A stretch of 64,000 nt of DNA from Oceanobacillus zhaokaii (GCF_003352005.1 NZ_CP024848.1:1373001-1437000), one strand, 5' to 3'. Shown: positions 43,152 to 53,710, counted from the first letter of the stretch. Notes: a model not told the origin generated them from the letters alone. Numbers and translations: made by a program.

Positions 43152-44397
43152 GTTTTGGATTATTTTTGCCCATACATATTTAGATAAAATTAAATCAAAA
43201 ACGTTTATTATTACAACTGCACTTTTTGTATTATTAGTTATTGGTTCGGTTAACATTCAAAACATTACCGCTTTATTTTCTGATGAAAGCAAGGACCAAG
43301 TAGCGGTTATTGATTCTTCGGAGGTTTTGTTTACCCCCTTGAAAGCAGGGGTTGAAAGTGCAGATGATAGTCTTGAATTAATTGCATTTGATGGCACGGA
43401 AGAAGATGTAAAGACTGCTGTTCAAGATGAAGAATATGAAGCAGCACTTACGATAGCGTTAAATAATGAAGGAATCCCGGAAGCAAACTATTATGCGAGT
43501 GATATTACGAATACTGGAATGCAGCAAACAATCTTGGATCAATTGCAGCAATTGAAGGTCGGACTCGCAATTGAGCAGGCTGGATTTGATGAGGCGATGA
43601 TATCATCGATTAATGCCCCAGTAACATTCAACACTATCGCACTGGATGAAGGAGCAAAAACAATCGAAGAAATGTTCCAAGCGCAGGGTGTTGTTTATAT
43701 TATGGTCTTTCTGATGTATATAGTTGTCATCATGTATGGAACGATGATTGCAACGGATGTGGCAACAGAGAAATCATCACGTGTGATGGAAATATTAATA
43801 TCGAGTGCATCACCGATTACCCATATGTTTGCCAAAATAATTGGGATTGCATTGGTAGGATTAACTCAGATTGGAATTATCGTTGCTGTAGCGGTTAGTG
43901 CTATTTCATCACAAAAAGATGAATTAGTAGGTGGCGTTTTAGATATGTTCGGTTTTCTAGACACACCAACATCATTAATTATCTATGGAGTGCTGTTCTT
44001 TTTACTTGGTTATTTATTGTACGCAACCCTTGCCGCAATGCTTGGATCTTTAGTTAATCGTTCAGAAGAAGCAAACCAAGCAATCACGCCCTTAATCATG
44101 TTAATAGCGGTAGCTTTCTTGATTGCAATGTTTGGATTGTCTTCTCCAGAGTCACCGTTGATTACCGTCACATCGTTTATCCCGTTTTTTGCACCCATGG
44201 TAATGCTCTTAAGGATTGGTATGCTTGATGTGTCAATTTGGGAGATTGCCACATCAATTGGAATTTTAATTGCTACGATTATCATTCTTGGGTTAATCGG
44301 CGCTAGAGTATACAAAGGTGGAGTATTAATGTATGGAAGTGCTAAACCACTGAAAAATATGATGAAGGCAATTCAGTTATCGAAGAAGGAGAAGTAA
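43144..44397 (+). CDS. yhaP: ABC-2 permease YhaP (NatB-like)
   Basis: A 417-aa ABC-2-type membrane protein: one N-terminal span, a large extracytoplasmic region (about 40-180) and about six C-terminal spans (motif ATEKSSRVMEILISSASP). It pairs with YhaQ, whose stop overlaps the ATG by 8 bases. A terminator follows. Confidence 0.88.
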   Translation: MNKFWIIFAHTYLDKIKSKTFIITTALFVLLVIGSVNIQNITALFSDESKDQVAVIDSSEVLFTPLKAGVESADDSLELIAFDGTEEDVKTAVQDEEYEAALTIALNNEGIPEANYYASDITNTGMQQTILDQLQQLKVGLAIEQAGFDEAMISSINAPVTFNTIALDEGAKTIEEMFQAQGVVYIMVFLMYIVVIMYGTMIATDVATEKSSRVMEILISSASPITHMFAKIIGIALVGLTQIGIIVAVAVSAISSQKDELVGGVLDMFGFLDTPTSLIIYGVLFFLLGYLLYATLAAMLGSLVNRSEEANQAITPLIMLIAVAFLIAMFGLSSPESPLITVTSFIPFFAPMVMLLRIGMLDVSIWEIATSIGILIATIIILGLIGARVYKGGVLMYGSAKPLKNMMKAIQLSKKEK

Positions 44398-44404
44398 GAG
44401 GGGG

Positions 44405-44432
44405 GAGGGTCACTAATGTGGCCTTTTCTTTT
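44405..44432 (+). terminator. Terminator of yhaQP
   Basis: GGTCAC (44408-44413) pairs with GTGGCC (44418-44423) around TAAT, followed by TTTTCTTTT. Confidence 0.7.
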
Positions 44433-44586
44433 ATTTTCCCCCATGGTAAAAGACGGTTTAGTTGGTAATAACCGATTCTCCTTTGGATTTAGACTGAATA
44501 TTGACCAATGAGTATAATTATCAAGAATAAAGAAAGAAAATTGTACAATTTATTTAAGGGAGTAATCATTGATTATATGGTGTAAA

Positions 44587-45522
44587 TTATTGAATATTCA
44601 AGTGTTGTTTAAGTGTCTTCGACTGCTTTGCCCGCTCCTCCTCAGACACAATGTAATAAAAGACTCCCTTTTCTTCCTTGCCTGTCCCGTTTATTTCGAT
44701 TTGTTCAATATCATGTCGTGTTTGGGAATAGTTTGCTCTTAATTCCTTCATTTCCTCAAACGTTAAATTTGTTTTTACATTCTCGCCAATTACCTCTAAT
44801 ATGCTTCCATAGTTAGTGAGAGTTTCGATATGGACCGCTTCTTTGATAAGAGCCTGAATGATTTTACGCTGGCGTTCTTGTCGGCCTAAGTCACCCTGTG
44901 GGTCAAGAGATCGCATACGAGAGTACTTCAGGGCCTCTTCACCGTTCAATTTCAGTTGACCGATAGGGTAGTCTGTCCCTTGATAGGTAAAGTCCAAGGT
45001 GTTATCCACAGTTACACCGCCAACAGCATCTATAAGATCCTTAAAACCGTCCATATTTACTTCCACGTAGTAGTCAATCGGGACATCTAGGAAGTTTTCA
45101 ATGGTTTTAATAGAGTTGTCAACTCCTCCGTATGTATACGAATGATTGATCTTATCCTTTGTTCCTTTGCCGATAATTTCGGTGTATGTATCACGAGGTA
45201 TACTTAACATTTTAATAGATTTATCTTCTGGATTTGCCGTTAATAGCATTAATGAGTCTGGCCGCCCGCGGTCTCCTTCGCGTTGGTCCACCCCAAGCAA
45301 TAGAATGGAGATGGGATCCCCTTCTGATAAATTAATCACACGCTGCTCTGCTTCTGAACGTTTCAATGGTTCATGTGTTTTTTTGAGTGTGTCGGTAACA
45401 GATTTATATACGGAAAATCCGTAAGCGCCTGCACCTAAAATAAGAAGCAAAATGATTCCCAGTGTAATTTTAAGGCCTAGCTTCTTTTTTTTCGGGGACT
45501 GGGATGTGCGTTCCTGTTTCAT
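44587..45522 (-). CDS. LytR-CpsA-Psr (LCP) family cell-wall polymer ligase
   Basis: A 311-aa membrane-anchored LCP enzyme: basic cytoplasmic N-terminus, span (LGLKITLGIILLLILGAGAYGF), then the extracellular LCP domain with SILLLGVDQREGDRGRPDSLML (Asp and Arg of the active site) and YSRMRSLDPQGDLGRQERQR. LCP proteins such as TagTUV attach wall teichoic acid or capsule to peptidoglycan. It lies, head-to-head, next to the GH18-NodB-GT2 gene, and both sit inside an otherwise conserved yhaP-yhaO junction, so it may serve that polysaccharide (inference). Confidence 0.9.
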   Translation of the reverse strand: MKQERTSQSPKKKKLGLKITLGIILLLILGAGAYGFSVYKSVTDTLKKTHEPLKRSEAEQRVINLSEGDPISILLLGVDQREGDRGRPDSLMLLTANPEDKSIKMLSIPRDTYTEIIGKGTKDKINHSYTYGGVDNSIKTIENFLDVPIDYYVEVNMDGFKDLIDAVGGVTVDNTLDFTYQGTDYPIGQLKLNGEEALKYSRMRSLDPQGDLGRQERQRKIIQALIKEAVHIETLTNYGSILEVIGENVKTNLTFEEMKELRANYSQTRHDIEQIEINGTGKEEKGVFYYIVSEEERAKQSKTLKQHLNIQ

Positions 45523-45810
45523 TCAACCACTTCCTTTGCAGTAATCTTGCTTTATTTTAGCATCTAAAAAAATATAAAGGTATTAGACAAAATGCCTAGA
45601 GAATCGACAAAATGGCGATAATCACCTCAATCGGTACAATATACCAGGTAGGAGGAACCTTTTTTGTTAACAATATATATCTTACATATTAAAGATTTGT
45701 TACAAAACCATTAAGATTCATTAATTTATTGAAAAATTGGCTGTAATAGCTAGATTCTTGTCGAATGTTCTTATGTAGGAATAAAAAAAGAGTATGAGGT
45801 AGATAACAAA

Positions 45811-48800
45811 ATGAAAAAAAGAAACTTCCGCGGCCGAAGGAAAAAAACACATTCGCAGCTTGAACCCGGTCAAAAGGATTTTATTTTTAAGAGTGAATCT
45901 AGTAAACGGTGGAATTTCTTGATTGTTCTATCAGTTCTTCTAGCTGCTCTATTCGGTCTGGTTATCTTTTTTGCGGGTTTAGGTCTTTATGCTAATCCGC
46001 ATCTTCCTAAATTGGAAACAAAAGAAACGGATGAATTTGCACAGATCAGTTCATCAGAAACCATGACTTCCAATAACGATGAATTTGCAACCACCGCTAC
46101 GGATGAGAAATTTCTCCAGCAAGGAGTTGCCTATAAGGATGATGTTTACGCATTTTATGTGAATTGGGACAGCAACAGTGAGCAATCACTTAGGGAAAAT
46201 ATTGATACAATCGATGTGCTGATTCCACAATGGCTATCTTTAAATTCTGAATTGGAGATTGAAAGCGATATTCAGCCGGAAATAGTAGAGCTCGCCAAAA
46301 AGAATGATGTGAAAATCGTACCATTAATTCACAACATACAGAATCAAAAGTGGAATCAGGAGACAATTCATCAACTTTTAAATTCTCCTGAAGAACAAGA
46401 AAAATTAATTAAGGAACTGCTAGAACTAATAAAACAGCACGACTTTGATGGGATCAATATTGACTTTGAGAATCTAAACAAGAACGACAGGGATTTATTG
46501 ACCCAGTTTATGAAGGATTTATACACAGCTTTTCATGCTGAAGGTCTCTCGGTATCCATCGATGTACCGGCTGCCAATGAGGCATTTGATTACAAAGAGC
46601 TGGAAAAGTATGTGGATCAGATGATTGTAATGGCATACGATGAAAATGTGAACAATCCTGGCACCATTGCTTCTTCATCGTGGTTTAAAGAAATTCTCTC
46701 AAAATTACCCAAAGAAAAGCTGATTACTGCGATTGGGAATTATGGATATGACTGGGAATGGGAAAGCCAAGAGCCTGGAGAACCCGTTACCTTTGATGAC
46801 GTCACGAGACTTGCCGAAAAAGCCAACTTGAACATTCAATGGGATGATATGAGCAAAACTCCATACCTTAAATATATGGAGAACAACAAACTACATGAGA
46901 TATGGTTCCTGGACAGTGCAACCTTCTACAACCATTTAAAAATAGCTACTGAGGCTGGAGCGCAGGGAATCGCACTCTGGAGGCTCGGGTCTGAGGATCC
47001 ATCGGTTTGGGATATTCTTAAAGGTAATAAAATAGAAGAATTGCTTACTGTCAAGAATGGAGGAAATATCTATAGCACAGGAGAAGGGAATATTTACCGG
47101 GCGTCAGAGAGTTGGAAAGAAGGGAAACGCAGTCTTCAGTTTGATGACTCTGGCTTTATTACGGATGAAGCCTATATTACCAATCCTGTATCATCCGAGT
47201 TTGAGCGGCTAAGCCAACCGGGAGATAAAGAGATTGTCCTAACTTTTGACGATGGGCCCGATCCTAAATATACGGAAAGCATATTGGACATCCTGAAACA
47301 ATACCAGGTTAAGGCTTCGTTCTTTGTGAACGGTAATAAAGCAATCCATAATCAGGATATTGTGGATCGAATGTATCGGGATGGTCATGAGATTGGAATA
47401 CATACATTTTCCCACCCAAAAACAAATGAAATGTCCGATAAAAAGTTAAAACTTGAACTGAATAGTACTCAACGCATCATTCAAGGAATTACTGGACATA
47501 CCACTAAATTGTATCGGTCCCCATATGGAGATGAAGAGGCTAAGTATTTGCCATCACATTTTCAAAGATTAGAGAATGTGACACAAATGGGGTATGTTAC
47601 CGTCAATTATGATATCGATTCAAAAGACTGGAAGCTGCGTGATAGCGAAGCCATTGTCCAGAATATCTTGGACCAGGCATCTAGCGGCGATATAATTTTA
47701 CTTCACGACGGCGGAGGAGATAGGCAGGCTACCGTTGAGGCATTGCCTGAGATTATTGAACAGTTACAGAGTAAAGGTTATACTTTTGTAACGGTCAGCG
47801 ATCTAATGGATCAAAGTAAAAATAATATAATGCCTCCTGTCACAGATGTGGAAAATCCGATAATGCATAGCTACAAAGTGATGCTGTTCAATATAGCAAA
47901 CTTTAAAGAGGGCATTTCCATTTTGCTTTTCAGTGTGATATTCATTTTAGTTCTGCGCATTTTGATTCTAGGAAGTTTAGCTTTTATACATAAAAAACGT
48001 GCCAATCATCTGATGGAGCGGTCTACACCGTTTGTCAGTGTCATTATCCCGGCTTACAATGAAGAGAGTGTCATAGGTAAGACCATCGAATCGATCTTAA
48101 AAAGCAATTATCCAAACCTGGAAGTTATTGTTATCGATGATGGTTCCAAAGACCAGACTTCCTTAGTTGTATCAAGTAAGTACGATGCTAATAAAAAGGT
48201 ATTTCTTTTCCAACAGAAGAACGGGGGAAAAGCTTCAGCCATTAATCTGGGAATCAGGAAGGCAAAGGGAGATATCATTGTTGCGATTGATGCGGACACT
48301 ACTGTTTCTCCCGACTCGATTTCGATGCTTATTCGGCACTTTTCTGATGAAAAGATTGCGGCTGTCTCTGGAAATATAAGGGTTGGGAACAAGAAAAACC
48401 TGTTAACTTCCTGGCAGCATATTGAGTATGTAACTGGATTTAATTTGGAGAAGCGCGCGTTTGCCACTCTTAATTGTGTTCCAGTAGTCCCGGGAGCTTT
48501 GGGGGCATGGCGCAAACAGGTGGTTGAGGAGCTGGACTATTTTACCGATGATACGCTTGCAGAAGATACAGACATGACATTAAAAATCATCCGCCAAGGC
48601 TATAAAGTTGTGATTGATGAACAGGCCTATGCTTATACAGAGGCACCGGAAACGATTAGAGATTTCCTAAAACAGCGGTTCAGATGGACGTTTGGAACTT
48701 TACAATGTTTTTGGAAGCACAAAAAAGCGTTTGGGGGAAGAAAGCATAAATCACTGGGATTCTTTGCCCTTCCTAATATGCTGCTATTTCAATTTATCAT

Positions 48801-49122
48801 TCCTTTTTTTGCACCGCTTTTAGATTTATTGTTTATTCTAGGAATCCTGACAGGGGCTGCCCAAAAGTCACTCTTGATTTTTGCCAGTTACTATTTGGTC
48901 GATTTTCTTGTTTGCTTCGTTGCATTTAGGATGGAGAAGTTAAGTTTTAAACCGCTAATTTCCTTGTTCCTGCAAAGAATTTTCTACCGCTACTTATTAC
49001 TATGGGTAACGTGGAAATCCTTTTTTGCTGCACTGAAAGGAACCAGAGTAGGTTGGGGAAAATTAAAGCGGTCAGGCGATTTGAGAGTAGAATCGGGATT
49101 GAAGGGAGAACACATCAGCTAG
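45811..49122 (+). CDS. Trimodular GH18 / NodB deacetylase / GT2 synthase membrane protein
   Basis: An 1103-aa fusion. After a basic cytoplasmic start and a span (about 37-62) comes an extracellular GH18 domain (about 105-410) with D213-GINI-D218-F-E220, the DxxxxDxE catalytic motif. Next is a polysaccharide deacetylase domain (about 470-670) with LTFDDGP (D480-D481) and H531-TFS-H535. A second span (about 705-730) leads to a cytoplasmic family 2 glycosyltransferase (about 738-960) with SVIIPAYNEE, D827-A-D829, AEDTDM and Q955-RFR-W959, then C-terminal spans. The order resembles PgaB and PgaC of poly-GlcNAc synthesis joined together; polymer product is unknown. Codon use looks richer in G and C than neighbours. 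Confidence 0.9.
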   Translation: MKKRNFRGRRKKTHSQLEPGQKDFIFKSESSKRWNFLIVLSVLLAALFGLVIFFAGLGLYANPHLPKLETKETDEFAQISSSETMTSNNDEFATTATDEKFLQQGVAYKDDVYAFYVNWDSNSEQSLRENIDTIDVLIPQWLSLNSELEIESDIQPEIVELAKKNDVKIVPLIHNIQNQKWNQETIHQLLNSPEEQEKLIKELLELIKQHDFDGINIDFENLNKNDRDLLTQFMKDLYTAFHAEGLSVSIDVPAANEAFDYKELEKYVDQMIVMAYDENVNNPGTIASSSWFKEILSKLPKEKLITAIGNYGYDWEWESQEPGEPVTFDDVTRLAEKANLNIQWDDMSKTPYLKYMENNKLHEIWFLDSATFYNHLKIATEAGAQGIALWRLGSEDPSVWDILKGNKIEELLTVKNGGNIYSTGEGNIYRASESWKEGKRSLQFDDSGFITDEAYITNPVSSEFERLSQPGDKEIVLTFDDGPDPKYTESILDILKQYQVKASFFVNGNKAIHNQDIVDRMYRDGHEIGIHTFSHPKTNEMSDKKLKLELNSTQRIIQGITGHTTKLYRSPYGDEEAKYLPSHFQRLENVTQMGYVTVNYDIDSKDWKLRDSEAIVQNILDQASSGDIILLHDGGGDRQATVEALPEIIEQLQSKGYTFVTVSDLMDQSKNNIMPPVTDVENPIMHSYKVMLFNIANFKEGISILLFSVIFILVLRILILGSLAFIHKKRANHLMERSTPFVSVIIPAYNEESVIGKTIESILKSNYPNLEVIVIDDGSKDQTSLVVSSKYDANKKVFLFQQKNGGKASAINLGIRKAKGDIIVAIDADTTVSPDSISMLIRHFSDEKIAAVSGNIRVGNKKNLLTSWQHIEYVTGFNLEKRAFATLNCVPVVPGALGAWRKQVVEELDYFTDDTLAEDTDMTLKIIRQGYKVVIDEQAYAYTEAPETIRDFLKQRFRWTFGTLQCFWKHKKAFGGRKHKSLGFFALPNMLLFQFIIPFFAPLLDLLFILGILTGAAQKSLLIFASYYLVDFLVCFVAFRMEKLSFKPLISLFLQRIFYRYLLLWVTWKSFFAALKGTRVGWGKLKRSGDLRVESGLKGEHIS

Positions 49123-49266
49123 AATTCTAAGGAGTCATCAAAAATATTTAAGGGGATAAATAAGGTATTGTTTATCTAGCATCTGATGAATCAAAAAATA
49201 CAACTGGTTCAGAATCGTGATCGATGGCGGCTTTGCATCTATCTAAGCTTTGAAACAATTATCAAG

Positions 49267-49309
49267 AAATACAGCTACAATGAGATTTTTCATTGTAGCT
49301 GTTTTGTAT
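49267..49309 (+). terminator. Terminator of the trimodular gene
   Basis: ACAGCTACAATGA (49271-49283) pairs perfectly with TCATTGTAGCTGT (49290-49302), followed by TTTGTATT. It lies about 150 bases after the stop; the DNA between shows nothing. Confidence 0.85.
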
Positions 49310-49414
49310 TGTTCGGTTAAGTCAGCTATTATTTTCACTTTCAATAGAACGTGCATTCTATCATTGAGTTTGATAAACTAGAGATAATAGTTTTATAGAA
49401 CAGAGGGTGTAATC

Positions 49415-50638
49415 ATGGGGAAAAAAATATCATTTATACATGCGGCGGATTTACATTTGGATAGTCCATTTAAGGGATTAACAAGTACACCAGAAAAAAT
49501 CTTTAAAGAAATAAGGGAAAGTACATTTAATGCATTGGACCGCCTGGTTGCAAACGCAATTGATAAGCAAGTGGACTTTGTTCTCATCGTCGGTGATTTA
49601 TTTGATAACGAAAAACAAAGCTTGAAGGCACAGGTTCGGTTACGGAGAGCATTTGAACAATTAAAGCTTCATAATATTAACGTTTATCTATCCTATGGAA
49701 ATCATGATTTCATCAGTGGAAATCGCTATCCAATTGAATACCCTGAAAATGTCTATATTTTTCAAGATGAAGAGGTATCATCCTTCACCTATGAAAGGGA
49801 AGGTAAGCCAATCGCCAATATTTATGGATTTAGCTACATACATCGTGCTGTTTTAGACCCGAAGGCAACAGAATATAAAATTAGTCAGGATCATATTCCT
49901 TTTCACATTGCGATGTTACATGGGAGTATTCAAAGTAATACGGAACATGATGTGTATGCACCATTTCAGATAAGCGATTTACAAGAAGAAGAATTTGATT
50001 ATTGGGCCCTCGGTCATATCCATAAGAGAGAAATTTTGAAAGAAACTCCATGCATTGTCTATCCAGGGAATATTCAAGGGAGAAATCGTAAGGAAACCGG
50101 TGAAAAAGGCTGTTACCATATTGTATTAACAGAGTCCAAAACAGAAATGAACTTTATTCCTCTTCAAGCAATTCAATTTACTAGCCTAACGATTGATGTA
50201 ACTGGCTGCAAGGCAGTGGATCATATAGAAGCGGTAATACAGGAAGAAATAAATCAACTAGCAATAACAACACCACAACTCATTAATTTAACATTAGCTA
50301 GTAATGATGCCAATTTAATGCAATGGGAAAGTGAAAATCTGCTAGAAGAAGTAATCGAACTGATCAATGAAACATCAATAAATCAACGTAATTGGTTTTA
50401 TATTTTTAATTTTACAGTTATGATCTCCTCCTCTGGTTCCCTTGATGAAAAGGAAGGGGAGCATTTCATTGGAGAACTTATTCGGCATGCAGATGAAGTG
50501 AGAGGATATCCGTTTCTAAGTGAGCTCTACCGCCATAAGCAAGCTAGAAAGTATTTAGACCATCTATCATCCGAAGAGGAAAATTTTTTAAGAACACAAG
50601 CAAAACAATTATTAGTGAATGAGCTTTTGAAGGGGTGA
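49415..50638 (+). CDS. yhaO: DNA repair metallophosphoesterase YhaO (SbcD/Mre11-like)
   Basis: A 407-aa nuclease-family protein with the Mre11/SbcD metal motifs: ADLHLDSP (D-x-H), VGDLFDNE (GDxxD), YGNHDFIS (GNHD) and ALGHIHKRE (GHxH). The C-terminal third is the family cap/partner-binding part. It pairs with the SMC-like ATPase YhaN, as SbcD with SbcC; in B. subtilis YhaO is linked to DNA repair and competence-related recombination. The stop overlaps the yhaN start region. ATG 49415 with AGAGGGTG upstream. Confidence 0.9.
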   Translation: MGKKISFIHAADLHLDSPFKGLTSTPEKIFKEIRESTFNALDRLVANAIDKQVDFVLIVGDLFDNEKQSLKAQVRLRRAFEQLKLHNINVYLSYGNHDFISGNRYPIEYPENVYIFQDEEVSSFTYEREGKPIANIYGFSYIHRAVLDPKATEYKISQDHIPFHIAMLHGSIQSNTEHDVYAPFQISDLQEEEFDYWALGHIHKREILKETPCIVYPGNIQGRNRKETGEKGCYHIVLTESKTEMNFIPLQAIQFTSLTIDVTGCKAVDHIEAVIQEEINQLAITTPQLINLTLASNDANLMQWESENLLEEVIELINETSINQRNWFYIFNFTVMISSSGSLDEKEGEHFIGELIRHADEVRGYPFLSELYRHKQARKYLDHLSSEEENFLRTQAKQLLVNELLKG

Positions 50639-50643
50639 GTCGA

Positions 50644-53598
50644 TTGAAATTTATCAATGCTACTATTTATGGATTCGGAAAATGGGTCGACTATTCAATC
50701 GATTTCACTGACGAATTAGCGATTATTTATGGTGAGAATGAATCAGGGAAGTCAACAATTCAGCGATTTATTTTATTCATGTTTTTTGGATTACCCCCAA
50801 AGCAGCGTGCTTACTATCAACCAAAGCAAAGTGGAAAGATGGGTGGCAGATTAACGGTTTATGATGCTGAAATCGGCAGGTATACAATTGAACGGCAAGA
50901 TGCAGTCAGTAACGGGGCAGCCATCTGTTATACCGAGGACGGAGAAGAACATGATCAAACTTGGCTGCAAGAAAGATTAAGTGGAATGACACTACAAACC
51001 TATCAGTCCATTTTCTCATTTTCAGCAATTGATTTAGGTTTAATTAAAGAGATGAAGCAAGAAGACTTGAGCGATATACTCCTTAGTATTGGTTTGACAG
51101 GATCGAATACGATTCATAAACTTGAGAAGAAATTAGATAGTAGAATGTTAGAATTATTTAGACCAACTGGTAAGAATCCACCGATAAACAAACAAATGGA
51201 AGCATTGGATAATCGTTTGGACTCATTGCGAAGCTTTCAGGAAAATGAGGATACTTATCGTGATAAGAAAATAGCAATCAATCGGTTAATTGAACAGGTA
51301 GATCAGCTGCAGTTTTCACTGCAAGAAGAGAAAGCAATCCAAAATAGAATCGAAAAGCAGCAACAGGCACTGCCAATCCTGAACGAGTATCACCAATACA
51401 CTTCTTCATTAGCGTCTTATCCTGTCGAGCTAGTCTTCCCGGAAGAGGGTATTGAACGCTTAGAAAAGCTAAAAGAAGGATTACTTCCATTGCAAAGCCA
51501 ATTATCTGTTCTGCAGGATTCTGAAAGTCAGTACAAGCTAAAACTACAGTACTTAAAACAAGAGAGATCAGAAGACGCATGTAAAGAAGCAGAGGAGATA
51601 TTAAAAGAAAAGGAATCTGGGCTTGATTCTTATAAAGCATTAAATAACTCGGAAGCTGCTATGAATAAAATTGAAGCACAATTAGAAGCAGAAATAAATC
51701 GTCTGAACCTTGGGATGAGTCGAAAGGAGTTAGAGTATATAACTTTCCCATTTCATGTGGAGAAAAAATGGCTCGAACTTAAAAATAATGCAAACCAGAT
51801 AAATGCAGAAAAACAGCAGCTGGAATTAGAAGAAAAGCAGTTGAAACAGGAGCGAAACTATTTATTAAATCAACTTCAGACGCTTGAAGAGGAACGATTA
51901 TCTGAAGAGCAGTTGCAAGAGTATAATCGAACAATTAATGATTTTAAAGAAAATGACCTCTTACAAAGGCTACATTCCGATGCAAATAGGAAACAGCAAG
52001 AATGGCAACGAACAAAGAAGAAGAAAACGAAGAGTATGAATAACTTGCTTGTAATCTGTGTTGGGCTCGCTTTTCTAGCAATGATGACAGCGGTATTCAC
52101 AGATCGTGTATTATTCATGTATATAATGGTTGCTTTTCTTTTATTTGGTAGCCTGCAATGGGGTTTCAGAAAGTATACAATGAAAGAAATGGAGCGGATG
52201 ATGGTCGGAGCAGAATATTCAAAAGCAGGAGGCCATCAATCAGAGCGAGAGAAAGCCGATGCAGAGCATCAATTAGCAGCTCATTATAATAATCTAAGGG
52301 AAATTGAGACGATTGAAGGAAAGATGAAGGATAATGAAATCAATCGCTTGAAATTGGCAGATGCCAAGCAATCACTTGAGGATAAAAAATCAAGAATACA
52401 CAGCCTTATTGCAAATGAATATGAGATTTATCCATTTCTTAAACAAGTTGAGATTACATATTGGCCTGATCTCTATCATAGCTTAAAGCATCTTTTGAAT
52501 TTGTTAAAGGACTATCAGCAGGAAGAAGAGAAACGTTCACAGTTAAGCAGCAATTTGACAGAATTTGAATCTGTTGTTGATTCTTTTTTTACAAAAAACA
52601 ACTGGGAAATGAATGCTAATTATTCTTTTAAGAATAAGTTGGAAATCCTGGAGTCTTTTGTAGGAAATGAGTTAGAAATTGCAGGACAAATAAACCAATA
52701 TCTTGGTTTATTAAACGATAATTATAAGAAGCAGCAAGAAACCAAGCAAAAGGCCAAAACCTATGAAAAGGAGATTGGCATATTATTTCAAATAGCTGAT
52801 GTAGAGACGGAAGATGCTTATTACAAAAAGGCCAAACAATGTAATGAAAAGGCTGAGATAGAATACTTGATTAAAAGAACGATTAACCAGCTTCAGATGA
52901 TATTTACCAAGCAAGAATGGAAACAATATGTGGAAAGTAATGTAGATGCCCCTAAATTGGAGGTTGAATACAATGAGACAAAGAAAAAAATCAAGCATAT
53001 TGAGCATGAAATTGATGTTAGTCGTGAAGAGCTTGCAGCAATTCAGGCATCAATTGCCTTAATGGAATCTTCACAATCCTATTCTGATAGTTTATACCAT
53101 TTTGAGATGGAAAAAGAACTGTTAAATAAGCTGGCAAAAGAATGGTCGATATTAAAAATTGCCAAAGAACTGCTTGTTGATACGAAACGGGATTACCGTG
53201 ATAAATATTTGCCGAAAGTAATCGAGAAGACATCAATTTTCTTCCAAGAATTAACGGGGAACACATATTGTCGTGTGTATGCACCTAATGAAGATAAACC
53301 GTTTCAAGTAGAACTTGAAAGTGGAATTCGTTTTTCTATTGATGAGTTATCACAAGGGACAATCGATCAATTATATGTTGCTCTGAGACTTGCAACAAGT
53401 TTGATTTTAAGTGAAGATCATCGTCTGCCATTCATTATTGATGATGCATTTGTCCATTTTGATTCGGTGCGTACGAAGCGCATGATGAGAATCTTGGAAT
53501 CTATTGCAACGGAACAGCAAGTAATTGTTTTTACGTGCAAGACAGAAGTTGTTGAATCCTCTAAAGCAAGCACAATGATTCCTTTATCCAATATATGA
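50644..53598 (+). CDS. yhaN: SbcC-like coiled-coil ATPase YhaN
   Basis: A large SMC/Rad50-type protein of about 984 aa. Walker A GENESGKST lies near residue 33; long coiled coils fill about 180-450 and 520-850; the C-terminal half-site has SIDELSQGTIDQLYVALRLA (signature) and FIIDDAFVHFD (Walker B). A pair of hydrophobic segments (NNLLVICVGLAFLAMMTAVF; FMYIMVAFLLFGSLQWGF) interrupts the middle, suggesting membrane attachment, as known for YhaN. TTG 50644, 8 bases after AAGGGG, fits better than GTG 50635. Partner of YhaO. Confidence 0.9.
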   Translation: MKFINATIYGFGKWVDYSIDFTDELAIIYGENESGKSTIQRFILFMFFGLPPKQRAYYQPKQSGKMGGRLTVYDAEIGRYTIERQDAVSNGAAICYTEDGEEHDQTWLQERLSGMTLQTYQSIFSFSAIDLGLIKEMKQEDLSDILLSIGLTGSNTIHKLEKKLDSRMLELFRPTGKNPPINKQMEALDNRLDSLRSFQENEDTYRDKKIAINRLIEQVDQLQFSLQEEKAIQNRIEKQQQALPILNEYHQYTSSLASYPVELVFPEEGIERLEKLKEGLLPLQSQLSVLQDSESQYKLKLQYLKQERSEDACKEAEEILKEKESGLDSYKALNNSEAAMNKIEAQLEAEINRLNLGMSRKELEYITFPFHVEKKWLELKNNANQINAEKQQLELEEKQLKQERNYLLNQLQTLEEERLSEEQLQEYNRTINDFKENDLLQRLHSDANRKQQEWQRTKKKKTKSMNNLLVICVGLAFLAMMTAVFTDRVLFMYIMVAFLLFGSLQWGFRKYTMKEMERMMVGAEYSKAGGHQSEREKADAEHQLAAHYNNLREIETIEGKMKDNEINRLKLADAKQSLEDKKSRIHSLIANEYEIYPFLKQVEITYWPDLYHSLKHLLNLLKDYQQEEEKRSQLSSNLTEFESVVDSFFTKNNWEMNANYSFKNKLEILESFVGNELEIAGQINQYLGLLNDNYKKQQETKQKAKTYEKEIGILFQIADVETEDAYYKKAKQCNEKAEIEYLIKRTINQLQMIFTKQEWKQYVESNVDAPKLEVEYNETKKKIKHIEHEIDVSREELAAIQASIALMESSQSYSDSLYHFEMEKELLNKLAKEWSILKIAKELLVDTKRDYRDKYLPKVIEKTSIFFQELTGNTYCRVYAPNEDKPFQVELESGIRFSIDELSQGTIDQLYVALRLATSLILSEDHRLPFIIDDAFVHFDSVRTKRMMRILESIATEQQVIVFTCKTEVVESSKASTMIPLSNI

Positions 53599-53601
53599 TG
53601 A

Positions 53602-53655
53602 AAATGCGCAAATGATTATCGTATGTGGTTCCATAAAATGATCATGTTCGCATTT
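53602..53655. repeat. Imperfect 18-bp inverted repeat upstream of the GbsR-type gene
   Basis: AAATGCGCAAATGATTAT (53602-53619) and ATGATCATGTTCGCATTT (53638-53655) pair at 14 of 18 positions. There is no U tract. It could terminate yhaN weakly or be an operator for the following regulator. Confidence 0.5.
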
Positions 53656-53710
53656 CCTAACAAATAGTGATAAACTATTTGCAAATTATATTAGGTGGAG
53701 GGACACCAAA

